NCBI GenBank assembly: GCA_019634735.1
Contig: JAHCAT010000020.1
Location: forward strand, 1-62,717
Reading direction: 5' to 3'
Source: Lysobacterales bacterium
GTDB lineage: Bacteria > Pseudomonadota > Gammaproteobacteria > Xanthomonadales > UBA2363
Length of the DNA: 62,717 bases
In this document: positions 19,899 through 30,200 of the stretch, piece after piece
Layout of the letters: each line of letters begins with the position of its first letter
Numbering within the stretch: position 1 is the first letter of the stretch
Program-made: the position numbers and the translations under genes
The notes under the pieces: generated by a model
Told to the model about the DNA's origin: nothing
Database searches by the model: none
What the model saw: the letters and a program-made list of their open reading frames with translations, nothing else

Positions 19899-21287
19899 AT
19901 GACCGCGAGCAAGCGCACCTACGTGCTGGACACCAATGTCCTGATGCACGACCCCACCTCGCTGTTCCGGTTCGAGGAACACGACATCCTGCTGCCGATG
20001 ATCGTCCTCGAGGAGCTGGACGCCGCCAAGAAGGGCGTCTCGGAAGTCGCACGCAACGTCCGCCAGGTCAGCCGCTTCCTGAACGAGCTGATCCAGGCGC
20101 ATGGCACCGGTCCGCTGGAGGACGGCCTGCCCCTGCTGCGGCCGCAGGACCTGCGCCTGAACGTCGGCAGCCAGCACGGCCGGCTGTACTTCCAGACCGC
20201 GCCGGGCAACGGCAACGGCCCGAAGGGCGGCGCCGACAACCAGATCATCGCCGCGGTTCTGGCGCTGCGCGAGCGCGCGCCCGACCGGCGCGTGGTGCTG
20301 GTGTCCAAGGACATCAACCTGCGCATCAAGGCGAGCATCTACGGGATCGCCGCCGAGGACTACGAGAACGACCGTGCGCTCGACGACTTCAACCTGCTGT
20401 TCACCGGCATGGTGCGCCTCGGCGAGGACTTCTGGGACCGCCACCCCGAAGTGCGTTCCTGGACGGAGCGCGGGCGCACCTACTACGAGATCGAGCTGGC
20501 CGGCGACGAGGACTGGCAACCCCAGCAGTTCCTGCACTTCGACGGCGAGGACGAGGTCGAGCTTCGCGTGCTCGACCGCCAGGGCGACCGCGCCCTGCTG
20601 CAGATCCTCGACGACTTCCGGCAGGGCAACCACGCCGTGTGGGGGATCAGCGCGCGCAACCGCGAGCAGAACTTCGCGCTCAACGCCCTGATGGACCCCG
20701 ATGTCGATTTCGTGACCCTGCTGGGCACCGCTGGCACCGGCAAGACCCTGCTGGCGCTGGCCGCGGGCCTGGCGCAGACCATGGACCAGCAGCGCTTCCG
20801 CGAGATCATCATGACCCGCGCGACGGTCAGCGTCGGCGAGGACATCGGCTTCCTGCCCGGTACCGAGGAGGAGAAGATGACCCCCTGGATGGGCGCCCTG
20901 ACGGACAACCTCGAGGTGCTCACCAACCCCCAGGAAGGCGGTTCATGGGCGCGCCAGGCGACCAACGACCTGCTCGCCTCGCGGATCAAGATCCGCTCGA
21001 TGAACTTCATGCGCGGGCGTACCTTCCTGAACCGCTACGTGATCATCGACGAAGCGCAGAATCTTTCGCCCAAGCAGATGAAGACCCTGCTCACCCGCGC
21101 CGGCCCGGGCACCAAGATGGTCTGCCTGGGCAACGTCGAGCAGATCGACACGCCCTACCTGACCGAGACCACCTCGGGCCTGACCTACGCGGTCGACCGC
21201 TTCAAGTCCTGGGCGCACAGCGCCCACGTCACCCTGCGCCGCGGCGAACGCTCGCGGCTCGCCGACTTCGCGTCCGAGGCGCTGTAG
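19899..21287 (+). CDS. PIN domain-PhoH family ATPase
   Basis: A 462-residue fusion of an N-terminal PIN-type ribonuclease domain and a PhoH ATPase, the PhoH2 or YlaK type. The PIN part has YVLDTNVLMHDP, EELDAAKKG and LVSKDINLRIKA as its acidic cluster. The ATPase has a Walker A motif (GTAGTGKTLLAL) and a Walker B-like motif (YVIIDEAQNLSP). Related proteins have ATP-dependent RNA unwinding and cleavage activity. The start at 19899 (MTASKRTYVLDT) places the PIN core at the N-terminus. The gene is followed by a strong hairpin. Confidence 0.9.
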   Translation: MTASKRTYVLDTNVLMHDPTSLFRFEEHDILLPMIVLEELDAAKKGVSEVARNVRQVSRFLNELIQAHGTGPLEDGLPLLRPQDLRLNVGSQHGRLYFQTAPGNGNGPKGGADNQIIAAVLALRERAPDRRVVLVSKDINLRIKASIYGIAAEDYENDRALDDFNLLFTGMVRLGEDFWDRHPEVRSWTERGRTYYEIELAGDEDWQPQQFLHFDGEDEVELRVLDRQGDRALLQILDDFRQGNHAVWGISARNREQNFALNALMDPDVDFVTLLGTAGTGKTLLALAAGLAQTMDQQRFREIIMTRATVSVGEDIGFLPGTEEEKMTPWMGALTDNLEVLTNPQEGGSWARQATNDLLASRIKIRSMNFMRGRTFLNRYVIIDEAQNLSPKQMKTLLTRAGPGTKMVCLGNVEQIDTPYLTETTSGLTYAVDRFKSWAHSAHVTLRRGERSRLADFASEAL

Positions 21288-21436
21288 CGCCGTCGACGAG
21301 GCGCTGGCCGGGCGGCGGGCCGGGGCGGGTGCCGCCCTCCTTCCGCACCGCGGGCGCGCCGTCGCAGGGCGGGCTGAGAGACCACGGCTTCGCCGGGCGG
21401 CCCGCCCGGCCGGCAGTCTCCTGACCGCCAACGCAG

Positions 21437-21460
21437 GACGGCCGCCTTTCGGCGGCCGTC
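21437..21460. terminator. Convergent-gene terminator hairpin
   Basis: A perfect 10-bp stem GACGGCCGCC/GGCGGCCGTC with loop TTTC lies between the stop of the PIN-PhoH gene and the stop of the outer-membrane protein gene, which converge here. No T run follows, so efficiency as an intrinsic terminator is uncertain. Confidence 0.65.
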
Positions 21461-21497
21461 GCTGTGTGCTATTCGGCAGGGCGCCGGGGAGACCGGC

Positions 21498-22679
21498 TCA
21501 GAACTGCGCGGAGAACAGCAGCTCGGCCTCGATCTGCCGCGAGTCGCGGTAGGGGCGCTGGAACGGATCGACCAGGCCCAGGAACGCGGCGGTCGGCGCA
21601 TAGCTGGCATTGAAGCCCAGGTGGAAGCCGTCCGCCAGTCGGCGCAGGTAGCCGATGCCGTACTGGTGCGGGCTGGCGCCCTCATCCAGCGCGCGGCGCA
21701 GCGCCGGCGCCGTGGGCACCGGCTGCTGGCTGGTCGAGTAGCGCAGCGTGAAACTGTCCTGCGCGGTCGGCAGCCAGCGCCACTCGGCGCTGTAGACGTT
21801 CAGGTCCCGCCAGCGGAAGCTGGGGCTGGTGGCGTCGCCCAGCAGGGCCAGGAAGCGGTTCGGCAGCGACGGGCTGAGGAACGGCTTCACCCCCGAGTAC
21901 TGGATCTGGTCGACGCCCAGCGCGACGGCCGTGGTGGTGCCCAGCTTCCAGCTCAGGCGCGTACCGACCTCGGCCGGGATATCGAACCGGCCGGGCTCGG
22001 CGTAGACGCCACGGAAGGAATTGAAGGCATCCATGTCGATGCGCGAGCGGTAGCTGAACGCATACCCCAGACGCTCGCCAAGATCGCCGCTGAGGCCCAG
22101 TCGCACGCCCTGGCCGAAGGCCGCCTCCGGGCGACCGCCCAGGGGATCGACCAGGCCCGGACCCGCGGCCTGCCGGGCACCGAACGCGCCCATGTCCCAG
22201 GATGCGAAGCGCTGGTAGGCGAACACCGCGCCCACCTCGACCTGACCCAGGCGGGTCTGCGCCATCACGCCGGGGCTGACCACATCCTGCTGCAGGGCAC
22301 CGGGCGTGGTCTCGCTCAGCCGCATCGGGGCGAACGCACCGCTGCTGCGGCCGGTATCGCGCAAGGCGCCGCTGCTGCGTTCCATGCTGACGCCCAGCCG
22401 GCCGCCCGGAAGGCGGCTGCTGGCAAGGCGCCCGAAGGCGACGCTGGCAAGGTCGGGAGCGGCCGCCTGCGGGCGGTCGGCCCAGTCGAAGTCGGGTACG
22501 ATGCGAGCGTGCGCGTACTCGCGCCACGCCTGCAGAACCTGCTCACCGGCCAGTGCCTGGGCCACGGCGGACGACAGCGACCCCTCGGCCGCCGCGGGGG
22601 CAGCCAGGAAAAGAGAGCAAGGGAGCGCGAGCGCAAGCCCGACGACTCCCTTGAAGCGCGTTGCTGTTTTTACCGACAT
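21498..22679 (-). CDS. Probable outer-membrane beta-barrel protein
   Basis: A 393-residue exported protein starting MSVKTATRFKGVVGLALALPCS, with signal peptide cleavage likely after APAAA. The mature part alternates polar and hydrophobic residues and ends in phenylalanine (ELLFSAQF), as expected for a barrel inserted by the Bam complex. It is vaguely FadL-like, with repeated strands such as LGYAFSYRSRIDMDAF and SWKLGTTTAVALGVDQI, but I do not recognise the family. A possible promoter (TTGACA at 22767-22762, CATGCT 17 bp away) lies in the divergent gap with thiD. Confidence 0.75.
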   Translation of the reverse strand: MSVKTATRFKGVVGLALALPCSLFLAAPAAAEGSLSSAVAQALAGEQVLQAWREYAHARIVPDFDWADRPQAAAPDLASVAFGRLASSRLPGGRLGVSMERSSGALRDTGRSSGAFAPMRLSETTPGALQQDVVSPGVMAQTRLGQVEVGAVFAYQRFASWDMGAFGARQAAGPGLVDPLGGRPEAAFGQGVRLGLSGDLGERLGYAFSYRSRIDMDAFNSFRGVYAEPGRFDIPAEVGTRLSWKLGTTTAVALGVDQIQYSGVKPFLSPSLPNRFLALLGDATSPSFRWRDLNVYSAEWRWLPTAQDSFTLRYSTSQQPVPTAPALRRALDEGASPHQYGIGYLRRLADGFHLGFNASYAPTAAFLGLVDPFQRPYRDSRQIEAELLFSAQF

Positions 22680-22808
22680 ACCCCTGGGAATGTCCGCAAG
22701 CCGTGTGGTGTGGAGCAGCACTGTGGTGTTCGGGCCACAGCATGGCGAGAACGCAACACCCTGTCAAGCTGGCAGGCGGCAGGAACCGCAGGAAAGGACC
22801 CGACGCCG

Positions 22809-23675
22809 ATGTTGCATGAAAACAACAGCCCGGGCCGGACCGTCCCGCCCCTCGTGCTCAGCATCGCCGGCTCGGACAGCGGCGGCGGCGCGGGCATCCA
22901 GGCCGATCTGAAGGCATTCATGGCCCTGGGCTGCCATGGACTGAGCGCGATCGCCGCCCTGACCGCCCAGAACACCCGCGGCGTGACCGCCGTGCACCAC
23001 CCGCCCCTGCCGTTCCTGGCCGCCCAGCTCGAGGCGGTGTTCGACGACTTCCAGATCGCCGCCGTGAAGATCGGCATGCTGGGCACCGCCCCGGTGGTCG
23101 AACTGGTCGCCCGGGTGCTTGCCGATCGCGGTGCCGGCAACATCGTGCTGGACCCGGTCCTGGTGGCCTCCTCCGGCGCCCGCCTGAGCGACGATGCGGC
23201 CCTGTCGGCCGTGCGCGCGCGCCTGCTGCCGATGGCCGACGTGCTGACCCCGAACCTGCCGGAGGCGCAGGCCCTGCTCGGCACCGCCATCGATTCCGAG
23301 GCCGAGGCCGACGCGGCCGCGCAGACGCTGGCTGGCCTGGTCCGCGGCGGCGTCCTGCTCAAGGGCGGGCATGGCGCCGGCGAAGTGCTGGTCGACCGCT
23401 ACCTGGAGCACGGTCGGCCGATGCGAACCTGGCGCCACGCGCGCCTGCCCCTTGAAGGCCATGGCACCGGCTGCACCCTGGCCGCCGCCGTGGCGGCGCG
23501 GCTGGCCCAGGGCGATGCGCCAGGGCAGGCGGTCGACCACGCCATCGTCTTCCTGCAGCGCGCCCTGGACGCCGCCTACCGGCCCGGTCGCGGCCCGGTG
23601 CACGTGCTCGACCCGATGGCGGCGGCGCTCGCCGCGCCGGCGGCGGTTCCGCCGGCGGGGCCCGATCCGTCCTGA
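22809..23675 (+). CDS. thiD: Hydroxymethylpyrimidine/phosphomethylpyrimidine kinase
   Basis: ThiD phosphorylates HMP and HMP-P for thiamine synthesis. The 288-residue protein shows the ribokinase-like motifs SIAGSDSGGGAGIQADLKAF near the N-terminus, VLDPVLVASSGARL in the middle, TPNLPEAQALLG, and the catalytic GHGTGCTLAAAVAARLA with its anion-hole glycines. No other thiamine gene is in the window. The gene is divergent from the outer-membrane protein gene. Confidence 0.95.
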   Translation: MLHENNSPGRTVPPLVLSIAGSDSGGGAGIQADLKAFMALGCHGLSAIAALTAQNTRGVTAVHHPPLPFLAAQLEAVFDDFQIAAVKIGMLGTAPVVELVARVLADRGAGNIVLDPVLVASSGARLSDDAALSAVRARLLPMADVLTPNLPEAQALLGTAIDSEAEADAAAQTLAGLVRGGVLLKGGHGAGEVLVDRYLEHGRPMRTWRHARLPLEGHGTGCTLAAAVAARLAQGDAPGQAVDHAIVFLQRALDAAYRPGRGPVHVLDPMAAALAAPAAVPPAGPDPS

Positions 23676-23742
23676 GCGCGGTGCGACCCTGCCGGCCGCT
23701 GCGTCCGACGCCTTTCGAACGGCAAACGCAGGCGGTGCGGGA

Positions 23743-25632
23743 TCAGATCGCCAGGGGATGGCCGATCGCGGCCTCGGCAACGCGCACCGGCACCGCCTCG
23801 GCGACCAGGCGGCCGACCGTGGCGAGGTCGTCGATCAGCAGGCGGTCGAAATCCAGGAAGGCGATGCCGGCGTCGCGCACGGCGTCGAGCACGGCGCGCG
23901 CTGCCGGGCCGGCGGTGGCCGGCTCGCCGGCCAGGTCCTCGGCCAGCGTCGCCAGTTCCCGGGCGAAGGCCTGCGCGGCGACGCCGGCCAGCGCCTGCGG
24001 GCGGTCGATCTTCGCGGCCAGGCGTTCGGGATCGGCAGCCAGTCGGGCGGCCGCGGCCAGCATGCGCTGACGCAGCTCCAGGGCCTGGCTGGCGGTGAGC
24101 AGCTCGATCGCCAGCACCTGCTCGACATCGCGCAGCATGGCCAGCAGGTCGAGCGCGTCTGTGGCGCCCATCGACACGTGGTCCTCGGCGTTGGCGCTGG
24201 TCGGCACCGAATAGACCGCCGCCGGATGCGCGCGCGTGGCCAGGGCGTTGACCAGGGCCGCGGCGGTGTACTGCACGATCATCAGGCCGGAATCGGTGCC
24301 TTCCGGATTGGCGATCAGGAACGGCGGCAGGCCGTCGCTGGTCGCCGGATCGGTGAGCTTGGCGATGCGCCGTTCGGCGATCGAGGCCAGCACCGGCAGC
24401 GCGGCCTTGAGCTGGGCCAGGGCCAGCGCCAGCGGCATGCCGTGGAAGTTTCCGGCGGACACCACGCTGCCGTCCTCGGGGAACACCAGCGGATTGTCGG
24501 TGACCGCGTTCAGTTCGATCTCGAACACGCCGGCGGCATGGCGGGCGGCGTCGCGCACCGCCCCGTGCACCTGCGGCGCGCAGCGCAGCGAATAGCTGTC
24601 CTGCGGCTGCGCCTTCTTGCCGCCGCGAAACGGCGGGTTGCGTTCGAAGAAGGCCTCGCGGCCGTCGCGCTCGGGCAGCGGCACCCAGCGCCAGCGCAGG
24701 TCGAAGTTCTCCGCCGAGGCGGCGCCGTCGGGCCAGCTCTCCGGCGTCCACGGATGGAAGCGCGGTGGCCGGTGGTAGGGCTGGTCGATCAGGCCGCTGC
24801 CGCCCAGCAGGGCGCGCAGGTTGGCGGCGGTGGCGACCTGGCCGGGGTGCGGCCGCGCCGCGTGCACGCGCGGGTCCAGCGCCGCGCTGCGCCCGCAGAA
24901 GGCCTCCAGGGTCAATGCCGCGGTGACGTCGGCGGTGCGCAGCAGGCGCTCGACATCGGCCAGCGCCAGCACGCCGATCGCCAGCATCAAGGTGGTGCCG
25001 TTGTTGAGCGCCAGGCCCTCCTTGAAGGACAGCACCAGCGGCGCCAAGCCGATCGCCGCCAGCGCCTCGGCGGCCGGCATGCGCTCGCCGCGCAGGGTCG
25101 CCTCGCCGCGGCCGAGCAGCATCAGCGCCTGGTGCGAGAGTGGCGCCAGGTCGCCGCTGGCGCCCACCGAGCCCTGCGCCGGGATCACCGGCAGCAGGTC
25201 GGCGTTGAGGCAGGCGACCAGGTGCTCGAGGGTCGCCTCGCGCACGCCGGAGTGGCCCTGCAGCAGGGTGTTGATGCGGATCGCCATCATCGCCCGCACC
25301 ACATCGGCGGGCAGCGGCGCACCGACGCACACGGCATGGCTCTCGATCAGCTTGCGCTGCAGCTCGGCGACCAGGGTCTCGTCCTCGAGCGCGCCGGACA
25401 GCGCCGCCGGGCGCTGCCGGCGCTGGCTGAGCAGGCGCTCGGCATTGCTGCCGAAGCCGGTGGTGACGCCGTACAGCGGCTCGCCCTCGGCCAGCTTGGC
25501 GGCCAGGAAGGCCGCGGCCGCCCGGACCCGGGCCAGCGCCGCCGGCGCCAGCGCCACCGGCGCGCCCTGCCGGGCGACGTCCAGCACCTGGGCGCGGCTC
25601 AGCCCACGGCCGTCGAGCAGGACCGTCGCCAT
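23743..25632 (-). CDS. Histidine-type aromatic amino acid ammonia-lyase, extended form
   Basis: An MIO-family lyase of 629 residues, about 120 longer than usual HutH (about 510). The cofactor-forming ASG triplet (residues 158-160) sits in [14 protein letters not shown], preceded by the active-site YGVTTGFGS. The substrate-selectivity pair is Ser-His ([10 protein letters not shown]), as in histidine ammonia-lyases rather than tyrosine or phenylalanine ones. Extra material is an insertion of about 40-45 residues (about 285-340, Trp/Pro/Arg-rich) before QDSYSLRC and a longer helical C-terminus. Its ATG overlaps the hisS stop (TGATG). No hutU, hutI or hutG is present, so a role in histidine degradation is not assured. 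Confidence 0.8.
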   Translation of the reverse strand: MATVLLDGRGLSRAQVLDVARQGAPVALAPAALARVRAAAAFLAAKLAEGEPLYGVTTGFGSNAERLLSQRRQRPAALSGALEDETLVAELQRKLIESHAVCVGAPLPADVVRAMMAIRINTLLQGHSGVREATLEHLVACLNADLLPVIPAQGSVGASGDLAPLSHQALMLLGRGEATLRGERMPAAEALAAIGLAPLVLSFKEGLALNNGTTLMLAIGVLALADVERLLRTADVTAALTLEAFCGRSAALDPRVHAARPHPGQVATAANLRALLGGSGLIDQPYHRPPRFHPWTPESWPDGAASAENFDLRWRWVPLPERDGREAFFERNPPFRGGKKAQPQDSYSLRCAPQVHGAVRDAARHAAGVFEIELNAVTDNPLVFPEDGSVVSAGNFHGMPLALALAQLKAALPVLASIAERRIAKLTDPATSDGLPPFLIANPEGTDSGLMIVQYTAAALVNALATRAHPAAVYSVPTSANAEDHVSMGATDALDLLAMLRDVEQVLAIELLTASQALELRQRMLAAAARLAADPERLAAKIDRPQALAGVAAQAFARELATLAEDLAGEPATAGPAARAVLDAVRDAGIAFLDFDRLLIDDLATVGRLVAEAVPVRVAEAAIGHPLAI

Positions 25633-27029
25633 CAACCGGCGTCCCCGCCAGCCGGCGGCATCACCCGGGCCTGGGCGATCTCGACCTCCAGGGCGCGCGC
25701 CAGCTCGGCCGGCGCCACCTCGAACTGGCTCTGCCGCGCCAGGTCCTTGACCGCCACCACGCCGCGCGCCAGTTCGTCGGGGCCGGGAATGGCCACGAAC
25801 CGGATGCCGGCGCGGTCGGCGTACTTGAGCTGGTTCTTCAGCTTGCCCGGCTCGAGCTGGGTCTCGACGTTGATGCCGGCCTCGCGCAGCGTCATGGCCA
25901 GGCGCAGCGCCTCGGGCAGTTGCGCCTCGTCGAGCAGGGCGACCAGCACCTGCACCGTCGATCCGCTGTCCCGGAACAGGCCGAGCTCGCGCAGCTGCCA
26001 GAACAGGCGGGTGGCGCCGATCGACAGGCCGACGCCGGGCAGGCGCGACTTCGTGTAATGCGAGGCCAGGTCCTCGTAGCGGCCGCCCGAGCAGACGCTG
26101 CCGATCTCCGGGTGGTCGGTCAGCACCGTCTCGTAGACGGTGCCGGTGTAGTAGTCCAGTCCGCGGGCGATCGCGAAGTTCAGGCGCACGTGGCTGTCCG
26201 GCACCCCGAAGTCGGCCAGCCGTGCCAGCACCTCGCGCAGCTCGGCGACGCCCTGCTCCAGCAGCGGGTGGTCGTGCGCCGCGGCGAGGCCGTCGAGCAG
26301 CTCGCCGGCATGGCCGTAGGATTCCGAGCGCGAGCCGACGAAGGCCAGCAGGCGGTCTACGGTTGGCGCGTCCAGGCCGAACTGCCCGGCCAGGGTCTCG
26401 CGCAGCCAGTCGGCGCCGCGCTTGTCCAGCTTGTCGACCTCGCGCAGCACCAGCTTCTGGCGCTCGCCGTCGTCGATGCCCAGCGCCGCCAGGAAGCCGC
26501 GCAGCAGCTTGCGGTTGTTGATCTCGATGCGGAAGCCGGAAAAGCCCAGGCCGGTGAACAGGTGGTGGATCACCGCCGGCAGCTCGGCGTCGTAGCGCAC
26601 CGGCAGCGCGTCCTTGCCGACGATGTCGATGTCGCACTGGTAGAACTCGCGGAAGCGGCCGCGCTGGGCGCGCTCGCCGCGGTACACGCGCTGGATCTGG
26701 TAGCGCCGGAACGGGAACGCCAGCTGGTGCTCGTACTGGGCGACGTAGCGCGCCAGCGGCACGGTCAGGTCGAAGCGCAGCGCCAGTTCAGGCGCGCGCC
26801 CGGCCTCGCGGTCGCCGGTCGATTGCGCGAAGTACACCTGGCGCTCGGTCTCGCCGCCCTCCTTGGTCAGCAGGACCTCGGCCAGTTCCATCACAGGCGT
26901 CTCCACCGGCAGGAAGCCGAACCGCTCGTAGGTGGCGCGGATGGTGTCGAGCAGTCGCTGGAAGGCGATCTGCTCGCGCGGCAGCAATTCGAGCGCGCCC
27001 GGCAGGGTGCGCGGCTGGACCAGGCTCAT
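25632..27029 (-). CDS. hisS: Histidyl-tRNA synthetase
   Basis: A class II synthetase that charges tRNA-His. The 465-residue protein is somewhat longer than the E. coli enzyme (424). Motifs visible are [17 protein letters not shown] (motif 1 region), [30 protein letters not shown] (motif 2), and the histidine-specific [13 protein letters not shown] with [11 protein letters not shown] nearby. A C-terminal anticodon-binding domain ends with [15 protein letters not shown]. It is followed with a one-base overlap by the ammonia-lyase, so both products are made from one message. Confidence 0.95.
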   Translation of the reverse strand: MSLVQPRTLPGALELLPREQIAFQRLLDTIRATYERFGFLPVETPVMELAEVLLTKEGGETERQVYFAQSTGDREAGRAPELALRFDLTVPLARYVAQYEHQLAFPFRRYQIQRVYRGERAQRGRFREFYQCDIDIVGKDALPVRYDAELPAVIHHLFTGLGFSGFRIEINNRKLLRGFLAALGIDDGERQKLVLREVDKLDKRGADWLRETLAGQFGLDAPTVDRLLAFVGSRSESYGHAGELLDGLAAAHDHPLLEQGVAELREVLARLADFGVPDSHVRLNFAIARGLDYYTGTVYETVLTDHPEIGSVCSGGRYEDLASHYTKSRLPGVGLSIGATRLFWQLRELGLFRDSGSTVQVLVALLDEAQLPEALRLAMTLREAGINVETQLEPGKLKNQLKYADRAGIRFVAIPGPDELARGVVAVKDLARQSQFEVAPAELARALEVEIAQARVMPPAGGDAG

Positions 27030-27112
27030 GGGGGACCTTTCGAAAGACCGCGCAAGGGTAGCAAATCCGCCGCCGCCGCCCGGCCCCGCCGGGCCGGCCC
27101 CGGCGACCCCCG

Positions 27113-27141
27113 TTGCGCGCTGCGGGCGGTGGGACTAGACT
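27113..27141 (+). promoter_or_regulatory. Probable promoter of tRNA-Pro
   Basis: TTGCGC at 27113-27118 and TAGACT at 27136-27141 are 17 bp apart, placed 17 bases before the tRNA. This arrangement matches the tRNA-Glu promoter earlier in the window. Confidence 0.55.
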
Positions 27142-27157
27142 GCGCGGCTCGCACCGT

Positions 27158-27234
27158 CGGGGTGTAGCTCAGCCTGGTAGAGCGCTACGTTCGGGACGTA
27201 GAAGTCGCAGGTTCAAATCCTGTCTCCCCGACCA
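27158..27234 (+). tRNA. tRNA-Pro (anticodon CGG)
   Basis: The acceptor stem CGGGGTG/CTCCCCG has one T-T mismatch, discriminator A and encoded CCA at 27232-27234. The D arm is TAGCTCAGCCTGGTAGAGC. The anticodon stem CTACG/CGTAG has loop TTCGGGA, giving CGG, which reads CCG. The T arm contains GGTTCAAATCC. Confidence 0.95.
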
Positions 27235-27295
27235 AGTCTTGCGCAGCGCCGGTCCCCAGGGCCGGCGTTGTCGTTTCTGGCCTGGACCGCACCGG

Positions 27296-30200
27296 ATGAC
27301 CCTGCCCGAGCTTCCCCTGCCGAAGGCCGGCCAGCGCGTCGCCCGCGTCGGCGCCCTGCCCGGCGCCGGCCTGGCCCTGGCCCTGGCCGGCACCGCCCGC
27401 GCCAGTGCCGCACCGGTGCTGGCGATCACCGCCGACACCGCCGCCGCCGCTGCGCTCGAGGCCGACCTGGCGGCGCTGGCGCCCGAGCTGCCGGTGGCGC
27501 ACCTGCCGGACTGGGAGATCCTGCCCTACGACCAGTTCTCGCCGCACCCGGACATCGTCTCGCAGCGGATCGCCGCGCTGAACGCGCTGCCGGCGATGCG
27601 CCAGGGCGTGCTGGTGCTGCCGGTGGCGACCCTGCTGCAGCGGCTGCCGCCGCGCAGCTACATCCAGGGCCGAACGCTCAGGGTCAAGGTCGGCGACCGC
27701 CTGGACCTGGCCGCCGAGCAGCAGCGGCTCGCCAACGCCGGCTACCGGCACGTGCCGCAGGTCGCCGAGCCGGGCGAATTCGCGGTGCGCGGCGCCCTGC
27801 TCGACATCTTCGCGATGGGCCAGCCCGAGCCGGTGCGCATCGAGCTGTTCGACGACGCGGTCGACTCGATCCGCGGTTTCGACCCCGAGAGCCAGCGCTC
27901 GACCGGCAAGATCTCCGCCATCGACCTGCTGCCTGGCCGCGAGTACCCGCTCGACGAGGCCGGCCGGCGCTTCTTCCGCGACGCCTTCCTGGACCGCTTC
28001 CCGGACGCCGATCCGCGTCGCGTCGACCTGCTGGTCGACCTGCGCGAGGGCCTGGTGCCGGCCGGGCTGGAATCCTGGCTGCCACTGTTCTTCGAGGCCA
28101 CCGAGCACCTGTTCGACTACCTGGCCGGCGATGCCCTGGTGGTGCTCTGCGGCGAGGTCCTGGCTGCGGCCGCGCGCACCCTGCGCCAGGCTGGCCACCG
28201 CCACGAGAACCGCGCCCACGACGCGACCCGGCCGATCCTGCGCCCGGACGAACTGTTCCTCGACGAGGAGACCCTGCGCCGGTTGCTCAACGCCCACCCG
28301 CGCATCGAGGTCGGCGACGGCGACGCGACGCCCCCGGCCGCCGTCGCGCCGCCGCCGCCCGCGCCGGCCGCCGTGCGCGGCGAGGCGCCGGCCGCGACCC
28401 TGGCGGCCTGGCTGCGCGCCCTGCCCGGCCGCATCGTGCTGGCGGTCGACTCGCCCGGCCGCAAGGAAGCGATGCTCGGCCAGTTGCGCGAGCACGGCCT
28501 GGAGCCGCTGCAGGCGGCCGGCTGGGACGAGGCGCTGGCGGCGCCCCCCGATGCCGCCGTGCTGGCCGTGCTGCCCCTGTCGGGCGGCTTCGCCCTGCCT
28601 GCCGCCAACACCGTCGTGCTCAGCGACGCCGAGCTGTCCGGCGGCCAGGCGCGCGCCGCGCAGCGGCGCCGCGGCGCCGCCGCGCGCGACCCGGAAACCA
28701 TCCTGCGCGACCTCACCGACCTGGCCCTCGGGGCGCCGGTGGTCCACGAGGACCATGGCGTCGGCCGCTACCAGGGCCTGGTCAAGCTCGACGCCGGCGG
28801 CCTGGCCAATGAATACCTGGCCATCGAGTACGCCGGCGGCGACAAGCTGTACGTGCCGGTCGCCGCCCTGCACCTGGTCAGCCGCTACACCGGCGGCAGC
28901 GCCGACAGCGCGCCCCTGCACACCCTGGGCAGCGAGCAGTGGGCGAAGGCCCGGCGCAAGGCCGCCGAGAAGATCCGCGACGTCGCCGCCGAGCTGCTCG
29001 AGATCCAGGCGCGCCGCCAGGCCCGGCCCGGCCAGGCGATCGCCCTGGACCGCGACCTGTACGCGCAGTTCGCCGCCGGATTTCCCTTCGAACCGACCCC
29101 CGACCAGCAGGTCGCCATCGACGCGGTGCTCGCCGACCTCGGCCGCGACGTGCCGATGGACCGCGTGGTCTGCGGCGACGTCGGCTTCGGCAAGACCGAG
29201 GTCGCCCTGCGTGCCGCCTTCGCCGCCGCCATCGGCGGCCGCCAGGTCGCCCTGCTGGTGCCGACCACGCTCCTTGCCGAGCAGCACTTCCGCAACTTCC
29301 AGGACCGCTTCGCCGACTGGCCGGTGCGCATCGAGCTGCTGTCCCGCTTTCGCAGCGCCAAGGAGATCGGCGCGGCCCTGAAGTCGCTGGCCGAAGGGCG
29401 CACCGACATCGTCATCGGTACCCACCGCCTGCTCTCGCCGGACGTGAAGTTCGAGCGCCTGGGCCTGGTGATCGTCGACGAGGAACAGCGTTTCGGCGTG
29501 CGCCAGAAGGAAAAGCTGAAGGCGCTGCGCGCCGAGGTGCACCTGCTGACCCTCACTGCCACGCCGATCCCACGCACCCTGAACATGGCGATGTCCGGCC
29601 TGCGCGACCTGTCGATCATCGCCACGCCGCCGAAGAGCCGGATGGCGGTGAAGACCCTGGTCACGCCCTGGGACACGGCCCTGGTCCGCGAGGCCTTCGC
29701 GCGCGAGCTGGGCCGCGGCGGCCAGGTCTACTTCCTGCACAACGAGGTCGACAGCATCGAGCGCCAGGCGCGCGAGCTGGCCGAGCTGGTGCCCGAGGCG
29801 CGCGTCCGCGTCGCCCACGGGCAGATGCCGGAGAAGGAGCTGGAGCGCGTAATGGCCGACTTCTACCGGCAGCGCTTCAACACCCTGGTGTGCTCGACAA
29901 TCATCGAGTCCGGCATCGACGTGCCGACTGCCAACACCATCCTGATCAACCGCGCCGACCGCTTCGGCCTGGCCCAGCTGCACCAGCTGCGCGGACGGGT
30001 CGGGCGCAGCCACCACCGCGCCTTCGCCTACCTGATGGTGCCCGACCGCCGTGGCCTGACCGGCGACGCCGCCAAGCGCCTGGAGGCGATCGCCTCGCTG
30101 GAGGAACTGGGCGCCGGCTTCATGCTGGCCACCCACGACCTGGAGATCCGCGGCGCCGGCGAGCTGCTCGGCGAGGAGCAGAGCGGCCAGATCGAGGCGA

